The notes beneath the pieces are model-generated. The model ran no database searches. It was given only the letters and a program-made list of their open reading frames with translations, and was not told the DNA's origin. A stretch of 64,000 nucleotides of DNA from Frigidibacter sp. SD6-1 (GTDB lineage Bacteria; Pseudomonadota; Alphaproteobacteria; Rhodobacterales; Rhodobacteraceae): the NCBI RefSeq assembly GCF_030143255.1, contig NZ_JARJNR010000004.1, positions 310,001-374,000 of the forward strand, written 5' to 3'. The position numbers were made by a program, and so were the translations under genes. Position 1 is the stretch's first letter, and every line of letters starts with the position of its first letter. This document shows positions 17,935 to 26,300 of this stretch, piece by piece.

Positions 17935-19533
17935 ATGCTACTGGATCCGACCCTTCGGCGGTTCGGGGCCGCTGCGCTTGCCGGTCTCCTGCTTGGTGCG
18001 GCGCCCGCCGCGCTTCTGGCGGAAACGCCTGCCGATACGCTCGTCATCGCCGATGCGATCGACGATATCGTCTCGCTCGACCCGGCGGAGGCCTATGAAT
18101 TTTCCGGCACCGACCTGAACAACAACACCTATGATGGCCTCGTCGAGCTTGACCCGGCGACGGGCGAGATGGTGCCGGGCCTTTCCGACAGCTGGTCGGT
18201 CGCCGAGGATGGCGTGACCTATACGTTCCACATCCGTCCTGGTGTCAGCTTCGCGTCCGGCAATCCGGTCCGGGCAGAGGATGCGGCCTTCTCGCTGCAG
18301 CGGGCGATCAAGCTGAACAAGACCCCGTCCTTCATCCTCGGCCAGTTCGGCTGGACGGGAGAGAATGTCGACCAGATGGTCACGGCGGACGGCGAGACCG
18401 TGACGCTGAGGACCGACAAGCCCTATGCGCCGACCTTCCTCTACAACTGCCTCACCGCGGGCGTCGCCTCCATCGTCGACAAGGAGGTGGTGATGGCGAA
18501 CGAAAAGGACGGCGATATGGGGCACGAGTACCTGAACGCCAATTCGGCCGGGACCGGAGCCTACACGCTGAAGAGCTACAAGCCGAACGAAGGCTATGTG
18601 CTTGAGGCGCGGGCGGGCCACTGGCGGGGGGATGCCAAGATCGCCAAGGTCTTCATGCAGCATGTGCCCGAGGCCGCCACCCAGCGGCTGATGCTGGAGA
18701 AGGGCGATATCGACATCGCCCGGGAACTGACGCCTACCGACATCGAGGGGCTGTCCGGCAACGCGGACGTGAAGATCCAGTCCGACGTCGGCGGGCAGGT
18801 CTTCTACCTCGCCTTCAACCAGAAGCATGAGCAGTACAAGAACGAGAAGTACCTCGACGCGATGCGCTGGGCGATCGACTATCAGGGCATGGTGGATACG
18901 TTTCTCAAGGGTACGAACATCGTCCACCAGAACTTCCTGCCCAAGGGCTATCTCGGCGCGCTCGACGATGTGCCCTACACGCTCGATATCGAAAAGGCGA
19001 AGGCGCTTCTGGCCGAAAGCGGCGTGACCGATCCCCATATCGTGCTGTCTGTCAGGAACGCCGCCGACCGGATGGATATGGCCCAGTCGATCCAGAACAC
19101 GTTCGGCCAGGCCGGGATCACGGTCGAACTGAAGGTGGGCGAGGGGGCCGAGCAGCTTGAGGAGTATCGTGCCCGCACGCATGATGCGACGCTGCAAAGC
19201 TGGGGTCCGGACTATCCTGACCCGCACACGAACGCCTCGACCTTCGCGCAGAATCCCGGCAATGCCGACGAGGACAAGAACACGGGCTACCTCGCCTGGC
19301 GCAATGCCTATGAGCCGGGCGATCTGGATGCGATGACCCAGGCGGCGGTCGAGGAGCGTGATGGCGACAAGCGCCGCGCGATATATGAGGAAATCCAGAA
19401 GAAGCACCGCGAAACGGCACCCTTCATCATCCTCAACCAGATCGCCTACCAGACCGGGCTGCGCGCCAATGTGAACAATTTCCATACCGGCGGCGCCACC
19501 GATTCGGCTGCCTACTGGCTGGTCACGAAGTAA
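17935..19533 (+). CDS. Peptide-type ABC transporter substrate-binding protein (SBP family 5)
   Basis: A 532-residue extracytoplasmic binding protein of the DppA/OppA class (SBP_bac_5). A signal peptide of about 29 residues ends in LLA before ETPADTLVIAD. Family stretches include VSLDPAEAYEFSGTDLNNN, YDGLVELDP, GLSDSWSVAEDGVTYTFHIR and QSWGPDYPDPHTNAS. GGGAG precedes the ATG. It starts the five-gene importer at 17935-23299 and is divergent from the GAF/aminotransferase operon, with TTGACA at 17840-17845 in the shared 146-base spacer. Ligand unknown; this class takes up dipeptides, amines, opines and other small compounds. Confidence 0.9.
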   Translation: MLLDPTLRRFGAAALAGLLLGAAPAALLAETPADTLVIADAIDDIVSLDPAEAYEFSGTDLNNNTYDGLVELDPATGEMVPGLSDSWSVAEDGVTYTFHIRPGVSFASGNPVRAEDAAFSLQRAIKLNKTPSFILGQFGWTGENVDQMVTADGETVTLRTDKPYAPTFLYNCLTAGVASIVDKEVVMANEKDGDMGHEYLNANSAGTGAYTLKSYKPNEGYVLEARAGHWRGDAKIAKVFMQHVPEAATQRLMLEKGDIDIARELTPTDIEGLSGNADVKIQSDVGGQVFYLAFNQKHEQYKNEKYLDAMRWAIDYQGMVDTFLKGTNIVHQNFLPKGYLGALDDVPYTLDIEKAKALLAESGVTDPHIVLSVRNAADRMDMAQSIQNTFGQAGITVELKVGEGAEQLEEYRARTHDATLQSWGPDYPDPHTNASTFAQNPGNADEDKNTGYLAWRNAYEPGDLDAMTQAAVEERDGDKRRAIYEEIQKKHRETAPFIILNQIAYQTGLRANVNNFHTGGATDSAAYWLVTK

Positions 19534-19540
19534 GCGATCA

Positions 19541-19568
19541 GGCCGCGCGGCGATTTCGTCGCGCGGCC
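19541..19568 (+). other. Intercistronic hairpin between binding-protein and permease genes
   Basis: GGCCGCGCG at 19541-19549 pairs with CGCGCGGCC at 19560-19568, and the inner bases extend the stem by two to three pairs to leave a loop of about four. It begins seven bases after the binding-protein stop and ends nine bases before the permease ATG. There is only TT after the stem, so it is not a classical full terminator. Confidence 0.7.
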
Positions 19569-19577
19569 TTCCCACCC

Positions 19578-20639
19578 ATGACAGATACATCCCTTCCCGA
19601 ACATCACAGGGTGATCGAGGCGCTCCGCCAGATCGGGGCGACGCTTCTGACGCTTTTCGTCACCTTCGTCGGCCTTCTGGCCGTGACCTTCATCATCAGC
19701 CGCGTGGTGCCGATCGACCCGGCAACCTCGATCCTCGGCGACCGCGCCTCGGCCGCGCAGATCGAGGCGCTGCGCGAGCAACTCGGGCTGAACGAACCCT
19801 ACTGGTGGCAGTTCTACCTCTATGTCCGCGATGCGCTGCACGGCGATCTCGGCACCTCGCTGAACACCGGCCGCCCGGTGCTTGAGGATATCGCCCATTA
19901 TTTCCCCGCGACGCTGGAGCTTGCGACGCTTGCGACCATCATCGGCGTTCTGGTGGGTGTGCCTGCGGGCGTTGCCGCCGCCACGCGGCCCGGGTCGTGG
20001 ACCGACCAGATCGTGCGGGTCGTGGGGCTGATCGGCTATTCGATGCCGGTCTTCTGGCTGGGGCTTGTGGGGCTATTGATCTTTTACGGGCGGCTTGAGT
20101 GGGTGGCCGGGCCGGGGCGGCTGGATGCGGCCTATCAGATGATGTTCGATTTCGAGGTGGACAAGCCCACCGGCATGATCCTTCTCGACACGGCAATTGC
20201 CGGACGCTGGGACATGTGGGCGAACGCGCTGTCGCATATCATCCTGCCCGCGAGCCTTCTGGGCTATCTGTCGATGGCCTATATCAGCCGCATGACCCGC
20301 AGCTTCATGATCAACGAGCTCGGGCAGGAATATGTGACGACCGCGCGGGTCAAGGGCATGCCGGAGCGCCGCGTTGTCTGGGTTCACGCGATGCGCAACG
20401 TGCTGGTGCCGCTGATCACCGTCATCGCACTTTCCTATGCGTTTCTTCTCGAAGGTGCTGTGCTGACTGAAACGATCTTCGCATGGCCGGGTCTTGGCCG
20501 CTATATCACCGACGCGCTTCTGGTCGCCGACATGCCCGCCGTTCTGGGCGGCACGGTCGTCGTGGGCGCGGTCTATATCGGGCTGAACATGCTGTCCGAT
20601 CTTCTCTACCGGCTGGCCGACCCGAGGGCGCGCGCATGA
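19578..20639 (+). CDS. Peptide-type ABC transporter permease (DppB-like)
   Basis: A 353-residue inner-membrane permease of the DppB/OppB class. The first helix (LFVTFVGLLAVTFIIS) is followed by a periplasmic part with DPATSILGDRAS and LGLNEPYWWQFY, then five further helices. The EAA loop is visible as RVKGMPERRVVWVHAMRNVLVPL before the last helices. The stop codon overlaps the ATG of the next permease gene (ATGA). Works with the DppC-like permease as a heterodimer. Confidence 0.92.
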   Translation: MTDTSLPEHHRVIEALRQIGATLLTLFVTFVGLLAVTFIISRVVPIDPATSILGDRASAAQIEALREQLGLNEPYWWQFYLYVRDALHGDLGTSLNTGRPVLEDIAHYFPATLELATLATIIGVLVGVPAGVAAATRPGSWTDQIVRVVGLIGYSMPVFWLGLVGLLIFYGRLEWVAGPGRLDAAYQMMFDFEVDKPTGMILLDTAIAGRWDMWANALSHIILPASLLGYLSMAYISRMTRSFMINELGQEYVTTARVKGMPERRVVWVHAMRNVLVPLITVIALSYAFLLEGAVLTETIFAWPGLGRYITDALLVADMPAVLGGTVVVGAVYIGLNMLSDLLYRLADPRARA

Positions 20640-21541
20640 CGACATTCACCGCATGGCTGCGCGACCCGAACCCTCAGTCGAGGATGCAGGCGCGGCTGGG
20701 TCAAAGCTATCTCAGCTGGCTGAGGCTCCGCCGCAATCCGCTGACCATGCTCGGGCTTGGCATTTCGGCAGCACTTCTGCTGATCGCGCTTTTCGCGCCG
20801 CTTCTGGCACCGCACGACCCGATTGCCCAGAACCTGTCTGCCCGATTCATCCGGCCCTTCAGCGCGGGCCATTGGCTGGGAACCGACGAGTTTGGCCGCG
20901 ATATATTAAGCCGCATCCTCTACGGCAGCCGCATCACGCTTTACATCGTGGCACTCGTCATCCTGACCGCACCGGTGGCGGGCCTGATCATCGGCACGGT
21001 CGCGGGTTATTTCGGCGGCTGGGTCGATCAGGTACTGATGCGGATCACCGACATCTTCCTCGCCTTCCCCAAGCTGATCCTCGCGCTCGCCCTCGTCGCG
21101 GTCCTCGGCCCCGGCATGGTGAACGCCGTCCTTGCCATCGCGCTGACCTCCTGGCCGCCTTACGCCCGCGTCGCCCGGGCCGAGACGCTGACCGTCCGCA
21201 ACTCGGACTATATCGCCGCCGTGCGCCTGCAGGGCGCGGGCCGGGCGCGGATCATCTGGGGTCATATCATGCCGATGTGCCTGCCCTCGGTCGTCATCCG
21301 CGTGACGCTCGACATGGCAGGCGTGATCCTGACGGCGGCGGGCCTCGGCTTTCTCGGCCTCGGCGTCCAGCCGCCGTTGCCGGAATGGGGTCTGATGATC
21401 TCGGCCGGGCGCAAGTACCTGTTCGAGCAATGGTGGGTCGCGACCATGCCCGGCCTTGCGATCTTCATCGTCTCGCTGGGGTTCAACCTGCTGGGCGACG
21501 GCCTGCGCGACGTCCTCGACCCCAAGAGCGCCTCGAAATGA
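20636..21541 (+). CDS. Peptide-type ABC transporter permease (DppC-like)
   Basis: A 301-residue permease of the DppC/OppC class. An N-terminal cytoplasmic extension with YLSWLRLRRNPLTMLGLG leads into the first helix; HWLGTDEFGRDILSRILYGSR is the family signature near residue 80, and the EAA loop is RLQGAGRARIIWGHIMP. The ATG at 20636 overlaps the upstream permease stop; an earlier in-frame start lies within that gene and is rejected. Its own stop overlaps the next ATPase start. Confidence 0.92.
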   Translation: MTTFTAWLRDPNPQSRMQARLGQSYLSWLRLRRNPLTMLGLGISAALLLIALFAPLLAPHDPIAQNLSARFIRPFSAGHWLGTDEFGRDILSRILYGSRITLYIVALVILTAPVAGLIIGTVAGYFGGWVDQVLMRITDIFLAFPKLILALALVAVLGPGMVNAVLAIALTSWPPYARVARAETLTVRNSDYIAAVRLQGAGRARIIWGHIMPMCLPSVVIRVTLDMAGVILTAAGLGFLGLGVQPPLPEWGLMISAGRKYLFEQWWVATMPGLAIFIVSLGFNLLGDGLRDVLDPKSASK

Positions 21542-22368
21542 CGCTTCTGACGGTCGAAAACCTGCGCGTGACCTTCGACACCGAGGCGGGCCTCGTCGAG
21601 GCGGTGCGCGGTGTGTCCTTCGCGCTGGGGCGCGAGCGGCTGGGGATCGTCGGCGAAAGCGGATCGGGCAAGACGATGACCGGCCGCGCCGTCCTCAGGC
21701 TGATCCGCCCGCCCGGGCGGATCGAGGCTGACCGGATGATCTTTGACGGACAGGACCTGATGGCGGCCGACGAGGCGGCGATGCGCGCGCTTCGCGGGCA
21801 CCGGATCGCCATGGTCATGCAGGATCCGAAATATTCGCTGAACCCGGTGATGAAGGTCGGCGCGCAATTGGTCGAGGGCCTGCGCCAGCGCGACCGGATG
21901 CCGAGGGCCGAGGCGCACGCGAAGGCGGTGGAAGCACTGACCGCCGTCCAGATCCGTGATCCGGAGCGGGTGATGGACGCCTATCCGCACGAGCTGTCCG
22001 GAGGAATGGGTCAGCGAGTGATGATCGCGATGATGCTGATCCCGAACCCCGACCTCCTGATCGCCGACGAGCCGACCTCGGCGCTCGACGTGACGGTGCA
22101 GGCCGAGGTCCTGTCGATCCTCGATGCGCTGGTGCGCGACCGGGGGATGGGGCTGATCTTCATCAGCCACGACCTCAGGCTTGTCGCGCGGTTCTGCGAC
22201 AGGGTGCTGGTCATGTACAAGGGCAAGGTGGTCGAGGAACTGGCGGCGAAGGATCTGATGCAGGCGAAACATCCCTATACGCAGGGCCTGCTGAACTGCC
22301 TGCCGCGCATCGGCGGAGGACGAGAGCCCCTGCCTGCGCTCAATCGTTTGGCGGATTGGGCGGACTGA
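21538..22368 (+). CDS. Peptide-type ABC transporter ATP-binding protein (DppD-like)
   Basis: A 276-residue ABC ATPase. Walker A GESGSGKT is near residue 40, the signature LSGGMGQR near 147, and Walker B LLIADEPTSALD near 168. It is shorter than typical DppD (about 330 residues) and lacks most of the C-terminal oligopeptide domain with its cysteines, ending soon after HPYTQGLLNCLPRIGG. The ATG at 21538 overlaps the permease stop (ATGA). A palindromic repeat separates it from the partner ATPase gene. Confidence 0.9.
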   Translation: MTLLTVENLRVTFDTEAGLVEAVRGVSFALGRERLGIVGESGSGKTMTGRAVLRLIRPPGRIEADRMIFDGQDLMAADEAAMRALRGHRIAMVMQDPKYSLNPVMKVGAQLVEGLRQRDRMPRAEAHAKAVEALTAVQIRDPERVMDAYPHELSGGMGQRVMIAMMLIPNPDLLIADEPTSALDVTVQAEVLSILDALVRDRGMGLIFISHDLRLVARFCDRVLVMYKGKVVEELAAKDLMQAKHPYTQGLLNCLPRIGGGREPLPALNRLADWAD

Positions 22369-22409
22369 TGGCTGGCTTTCGGCCCCTGAGCCCGCCCTCT
22401 GGCCTCACG

Positions 22410-22506
22410 CGCCTCCCCTCCCCCTTGTGGGGAGGGGACGGGGGTGGGGGGCGCCTGTGCCAAACGCCGTTCCCCCACCCTCTCCCTCCCCACAAGGGGG
22501 AGGGAA
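22410..22506. repeat. Large GC-rich inverted repeat (REP-like) inside the dpp-type operon
   Basis: CTCCCCCTTGTGGGGAGGGG in the left half (from about 22420) is mirrored by CTCCCTCCCCACAAGGGGGA in the right half (to about 22503), and each half also folds on itself. Between them lie G-rich and C-rich arms that also complement each other (GGGGGTGGGGG and TTCCCCCACCC). The unit sits in the 178-base gap between the two ATPase genes. Its build matches dispersed palindromic elements of other alphaproteobacteria; only one copy is seen in this window. Confidence 0.7.
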
Positions 22507-22546
22507 GCACCCGGACTTTCGCCGACACGGTCAACGGAGGCTGCCC

Positions 22547-23299
22547 TTGGCGCTGATCGAGATCGAGAACCTTTCCGTGCATTTCCGCGCCAAGGGCCAT
22601 CTGGTGCGAGCGGTCGAAGGCGTGAGCCTTTCCGTAGCCGAACGGGAAAGCTACGGCCTCGTCGGCGAGAGCGGCTCGGGCAAGTCGACGATCCTGCGCG
22701 CGATCTGCGGGCTGGCGCCGGTCACCGGCGGCAGGGTCCGCATCGCGGGCGAGCCGGTCCCCGAGCCGCGCGACCGCGCCTTCGCCGCGCGCGTCCAGAT
22801 GGTGTTCCAGGATCCCTACGGCTCGCTTCATCCCCGCCATACCGTCGATCGGGCACTGTCCGAGCCGCTGGGGATCCACGGCATCGGCGATACCGACCGC
22901 CGCGTGCAGGAGGCATTGGCCGATGTGGGGCTGCCGTCGGCCTTCCGCTTCCGCTATCCCCACCAGCTGTCGGGAGGCCAGCGCCAGCGTGTGGCGATTG
23001 CCCGCGCGCTGATGCTGAAGCCGGAAATCCTTCTTCTCGACGAGCCGACCTCGGCGCTCGACGCAAGCGTGCAGGCCGAGACGCTGAACCTTCTCAACCG
23101 CCTCCGCGCCGAGCGCGGCCTGACCTTCCTGATGGTCAGCCATGACCTCGCGGTGATCGACCATATGTGCGACCGGGTGCTTGTGATGCAGCATGGTCGG
23201 GCGGTCGAGGAGCTTTCGCGCGAGGATCTGGCAAGCGCGCGCATGCAGACGGGCTATGCGCGCAGCCTGTTCGAGGCGAGCGCCGACCGCATGCTATGA
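22547..23299 (+). CDS. Peptide-type ABC transporter ATP-binding protein (DppF-like)
   Basis: A 250-residue ABC ATPase with Walker A GESGSGKST, signature LSGGQRQR and Walker B ILLLDEPTSALD. I placed the start at the TTG of 22547 (LALIEIENLSVHF) because CGGAGG lies six bases upstream; the frame is open to 22427, but that part is translated from the GC-rich repeat and is proline/glycine-rich junk. Like its partner it lacks the C-terminal oligopeptide extension. It completes the importer that begins at 17935. Confidence 0.85.
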   Translation: MALIEIENLSVHFRAKGHLVRAVEGVSLSVAERESYGLVGESGSGKSTILRAICGLAPVTGGRVRIAGEPVPEPRDRAFAARVQMVFQDPYGSLHPRHTVDRALSEPLGIHGIGDTDRRVQEALADVGLPSAFRFRYPHQLSGGQRQRVAIARALMLKPEILLLDEPTSALDASVQAETLNLLNRLRAERGLTFLMVSHDLAVIDHMCDRVLVMQHGRAVEELSREDLASARMQTGYARSLFEASADRML

Positions 23300-23315
23300 C
23301 CGGCGCTTCGCCGGT
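23299..23315. terminator. Candidate hairpin between convergent genes
   Basis: ACCGGCG (23299-23305) pairs with CGCCGGT (23309-23315) around a three-base loop, in the 30-base gap between the converging ATPase and RTX genes. There is no T-run on either strand, so rho-independent termination is doubtful. Confidence 0.35.
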
Positions 23316-23329
23316 TCGCGCGATGAGGC

Positions 23330-26300
23330 TCAGTGCGCGATTGCGGCGCGCGCCTCGTGTGGCTTCAGCGACAGGCGGGCGGCGGGATATCCGGCCGGTC
23401 CGTCGCCGGAGCCAAGCTCCGGGAAGAGGGCAAGAAGCTCCGCGCGCTGCTCCTCCTCGATCGCCGATACGGTTGCAAGGCCGGGCTGGAAGCTCTCGCT
23501 CCATGTGCCGTCCGAGCGAACGATCTCATGCTCGTCGAAGAGGAGGTGGATATAGCTGACGCCCGCGTCCGGCATTATCCGTTCGATCCCGGGCTGGCCG
23601 ACCAGATGGATGGCTGCGACCAGGACCTCGCTTTCACCCGATACGAGTTCTGCGCCGGCGCCGGTGAAGAGGAAGCGGTGCTGCGGCGAGACAAGCATGT
23701 CGCGTGCGGGCTCGTTCGCGCCAAGGGTGCCCTGCCGGATCAGGACGGGGCGGAAGGCGGCGTTCGCGGCAAGGTCGGCCACGCCCAGATCGCGGCGGCC
23801 GACCCAGCGCAGCGGCCGGTAACCGCTGTCGCGGGTCAGGACCATGTCGCCCGCCTTCAGGCTCTCGACCGGCCTCGGGCCCGTCATCGTGTCGATCAGC
23901 GTGCCGGGGGTGAAGCAGGGGATGACCGTCTCGATGTTCGAGAAGCTCATCGTGCCGATCACCGCGCCGCCGCCGTCGAGGAACTCGACGGTGCCCGCCT
24001 CGTTGTTGCCACCCGCATAGAGCACATTGGTGGTGGCCTTGGTCCAGCCCGAGCCGAAAAGGTCGAGCACGTCGTTCTCGGTCGAGGGCGTATCCTCGCC
24101 GCCGTCCACGACGTCACCGATGCCGAGGCCGGAGAAGAGATCCGACCCCTGGCCGCCAAGCATCGTATCGTTTCCGTCACCGCCGTAGAGCGTATCCGCG
24201 CCGTCGCCACCGTCGAGCAGGTCGTTGCCCGCCCCGCCGATCACCGTGTCGCTGCCGATGCCGCCGTAAAGCGAATCGTCGCCGCCCATGCCGTCGAGCG
24301 AATCGTTGCCGCCGCCCCCGTAGAAGACATTGGTCCAGCTGTCGCCCGGAGTGGTGCTCTGGTCGTCAAAACCAATCAGCGTGTCGTCCTGCGCCGAACC
24401 GATCACACCGTCGATACCGGCGAACGTGTCGCCCTGGGCATCGCCGCCGGAGCCGAGGTTCGTGGTCAGATTGACGCTGACGCCGGTCGCCGAGGCGCTG
24501 TAATCGGCAAAGTCCATGCCGAGGCCGCCGTCCAGCGAATCGGCGCCCGCGCCACCTGCAAGCGTATCGCTACCGCCGCCGCCACGGAGGGTGTCGTTCC
24601 CGGCGCCGCCGAGCATGCTGTCATTGCCGCCGCCCGCGTCGACATTGACGCCCGTCGTGGTGGCCGAGGCATTGACCGTGTCGTTGCCGGAGCCGAGCTG
24701 GAAGCGCTCGATCTCGCTGAAGCTCGCGGTCGAGGTGCCGTCGGAGAGGGTGCCTGCCTCGTTGCCGGTGAAGGTCAGCGTTTGGTTGGCGGTGATCACC
24801 CCGGAATCGATCAAATCGCCCGCGGTCTCGCCCGTCTCGCCGCCCACGACCGTGTCATTGCCGAAAGTGCCGGTCAGTTTGAACCTGTCGTCGCCCGCCT
24901 CGCCCAGAAGGCTGTCGGCCCCCGTGCCGCCGTAGATCGTGTCACTGCCCGCGCCGCCAAAAACGGTATCGCTGCCCGCTCCGGCGAGGACGGAGTCGTT
25001 GCCGTCGCCCGCCTCGATCCGGTCGTCGTTCGATCCGGGCACCCCGTATCCGCCGGTCGCGTCGCTGTTGTCGACCTTGTCGCCTTCGGGGTCGCCGGTA
25101 TAGCTGGCGTCGATCACATCGTCGCCGGCAGTGCCGGAAACGATGCCGTCGGGCGGCGTGTAGGTCGCCAGAAGCGCGCCGGCAACTGATGCATTGGAGG
25201 AATTGCCGCCGCTTCCCATGAAGCCCGGCGGAACGCTGCTTTTGGTGTAGGTCACGCCATCCACCAGCGGCGCGGTCGTTACGACATGGGCGAGGGTGCT
25301 GTAGGTGTCAATGGTGCCGTCATTGTTGGTGTCGACATAGGTGTAGAAGGCGAGGATCTGCGACCCGTCGCTGCCCGTCAGCAGAATCTGGCTCGCCGAG
25401 CTGAAGCCGTAGCCCACCTGAAGGGTCGATACCGTCGAGGCAGTGATCTTCTGGTCCTTCAGCGCCCCGCCGGTATCGGGATCGGTCTCTGCCGGGTTGT
25501 GAACCGGATTGGTGTAATAGCCGCCACCGTTATCGTGAAAGATGGCGTCATTCGTTTCGCTGACCGTGACATCGCCCTTGTAATGGGTCGTGCCGTCGAA
25601 GGTGAAGCTTGTCGTGGTACCAAGGTTGTAGACCGAGAAGCTGTATTGCCCGGCGGTGCCGACCCCGGTGGTTTCGGTCTTCAGCGCCGAACCCGCGACG
25701 GCGCTGCCGCCGTTCTGGATCGTCAGCGTGTCATCCACCGTCCAGCCAGCGAGGGTGTCGTTCAGGATGCCATCGTCGTTCTGGTCGGCCTGCATCCATT
25801 GTTGAAGGTTCTGGATGACCGTCGGGTCGATATCGCCCGCCAACACGGCGGCATTGTAATTGTCCCAGTTGTAATGGCCGGTCAGATCGACGAAATCGTT
25901 GTTGGCCGGGTTATTGTCATTGGCATTGGTGCTGCCGGTGCCGAAATCGGTGATCGTGTCATGGCCGTCCGAGGTGACAAACGTATCATTGCCGCCACCG
26001 CCGGTGAGGGAATTGTCGCCCGCGTCGCCGGTCAGCGTGTCGTTGAAGCCCGACCCGATGACATTCTCGATGGAGTTGAGGACATCGCCCGTGGCGTCGC
26101 CGCCGGACGCGGTGCCGGTGCCGAGGTTGACATTGACCGCGCTGCCCGATGCGGAATAGCTCGCCGTGTCGCTGCCTGCGCCGCCGTAGAGCGTATCGGC
26201 ACCCGCGCCGCCCTGCAGCGTGTCGTTGCCGAGCCCGCCATCGACCGAGTCTGCGCCGCCGCCGGCGTCGATGAGGTTCGCGCCCGCGTCGCCGGTCAGC

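Noticed and set aside
17938-19590. Long open frame antisense to the peptide-binding protein gene
   Set aside because: It mirrors a well-supported SBP gene with signal peptide; the translation is rich in Arg, Gly and His and shows no family motif. High GC content explains the lack of stops.
22410-22506. Possible insertion sequence remnant
   Set aside because: No transposase fragment, no target duplication; the structure is a palindromic intergenic repeat only.
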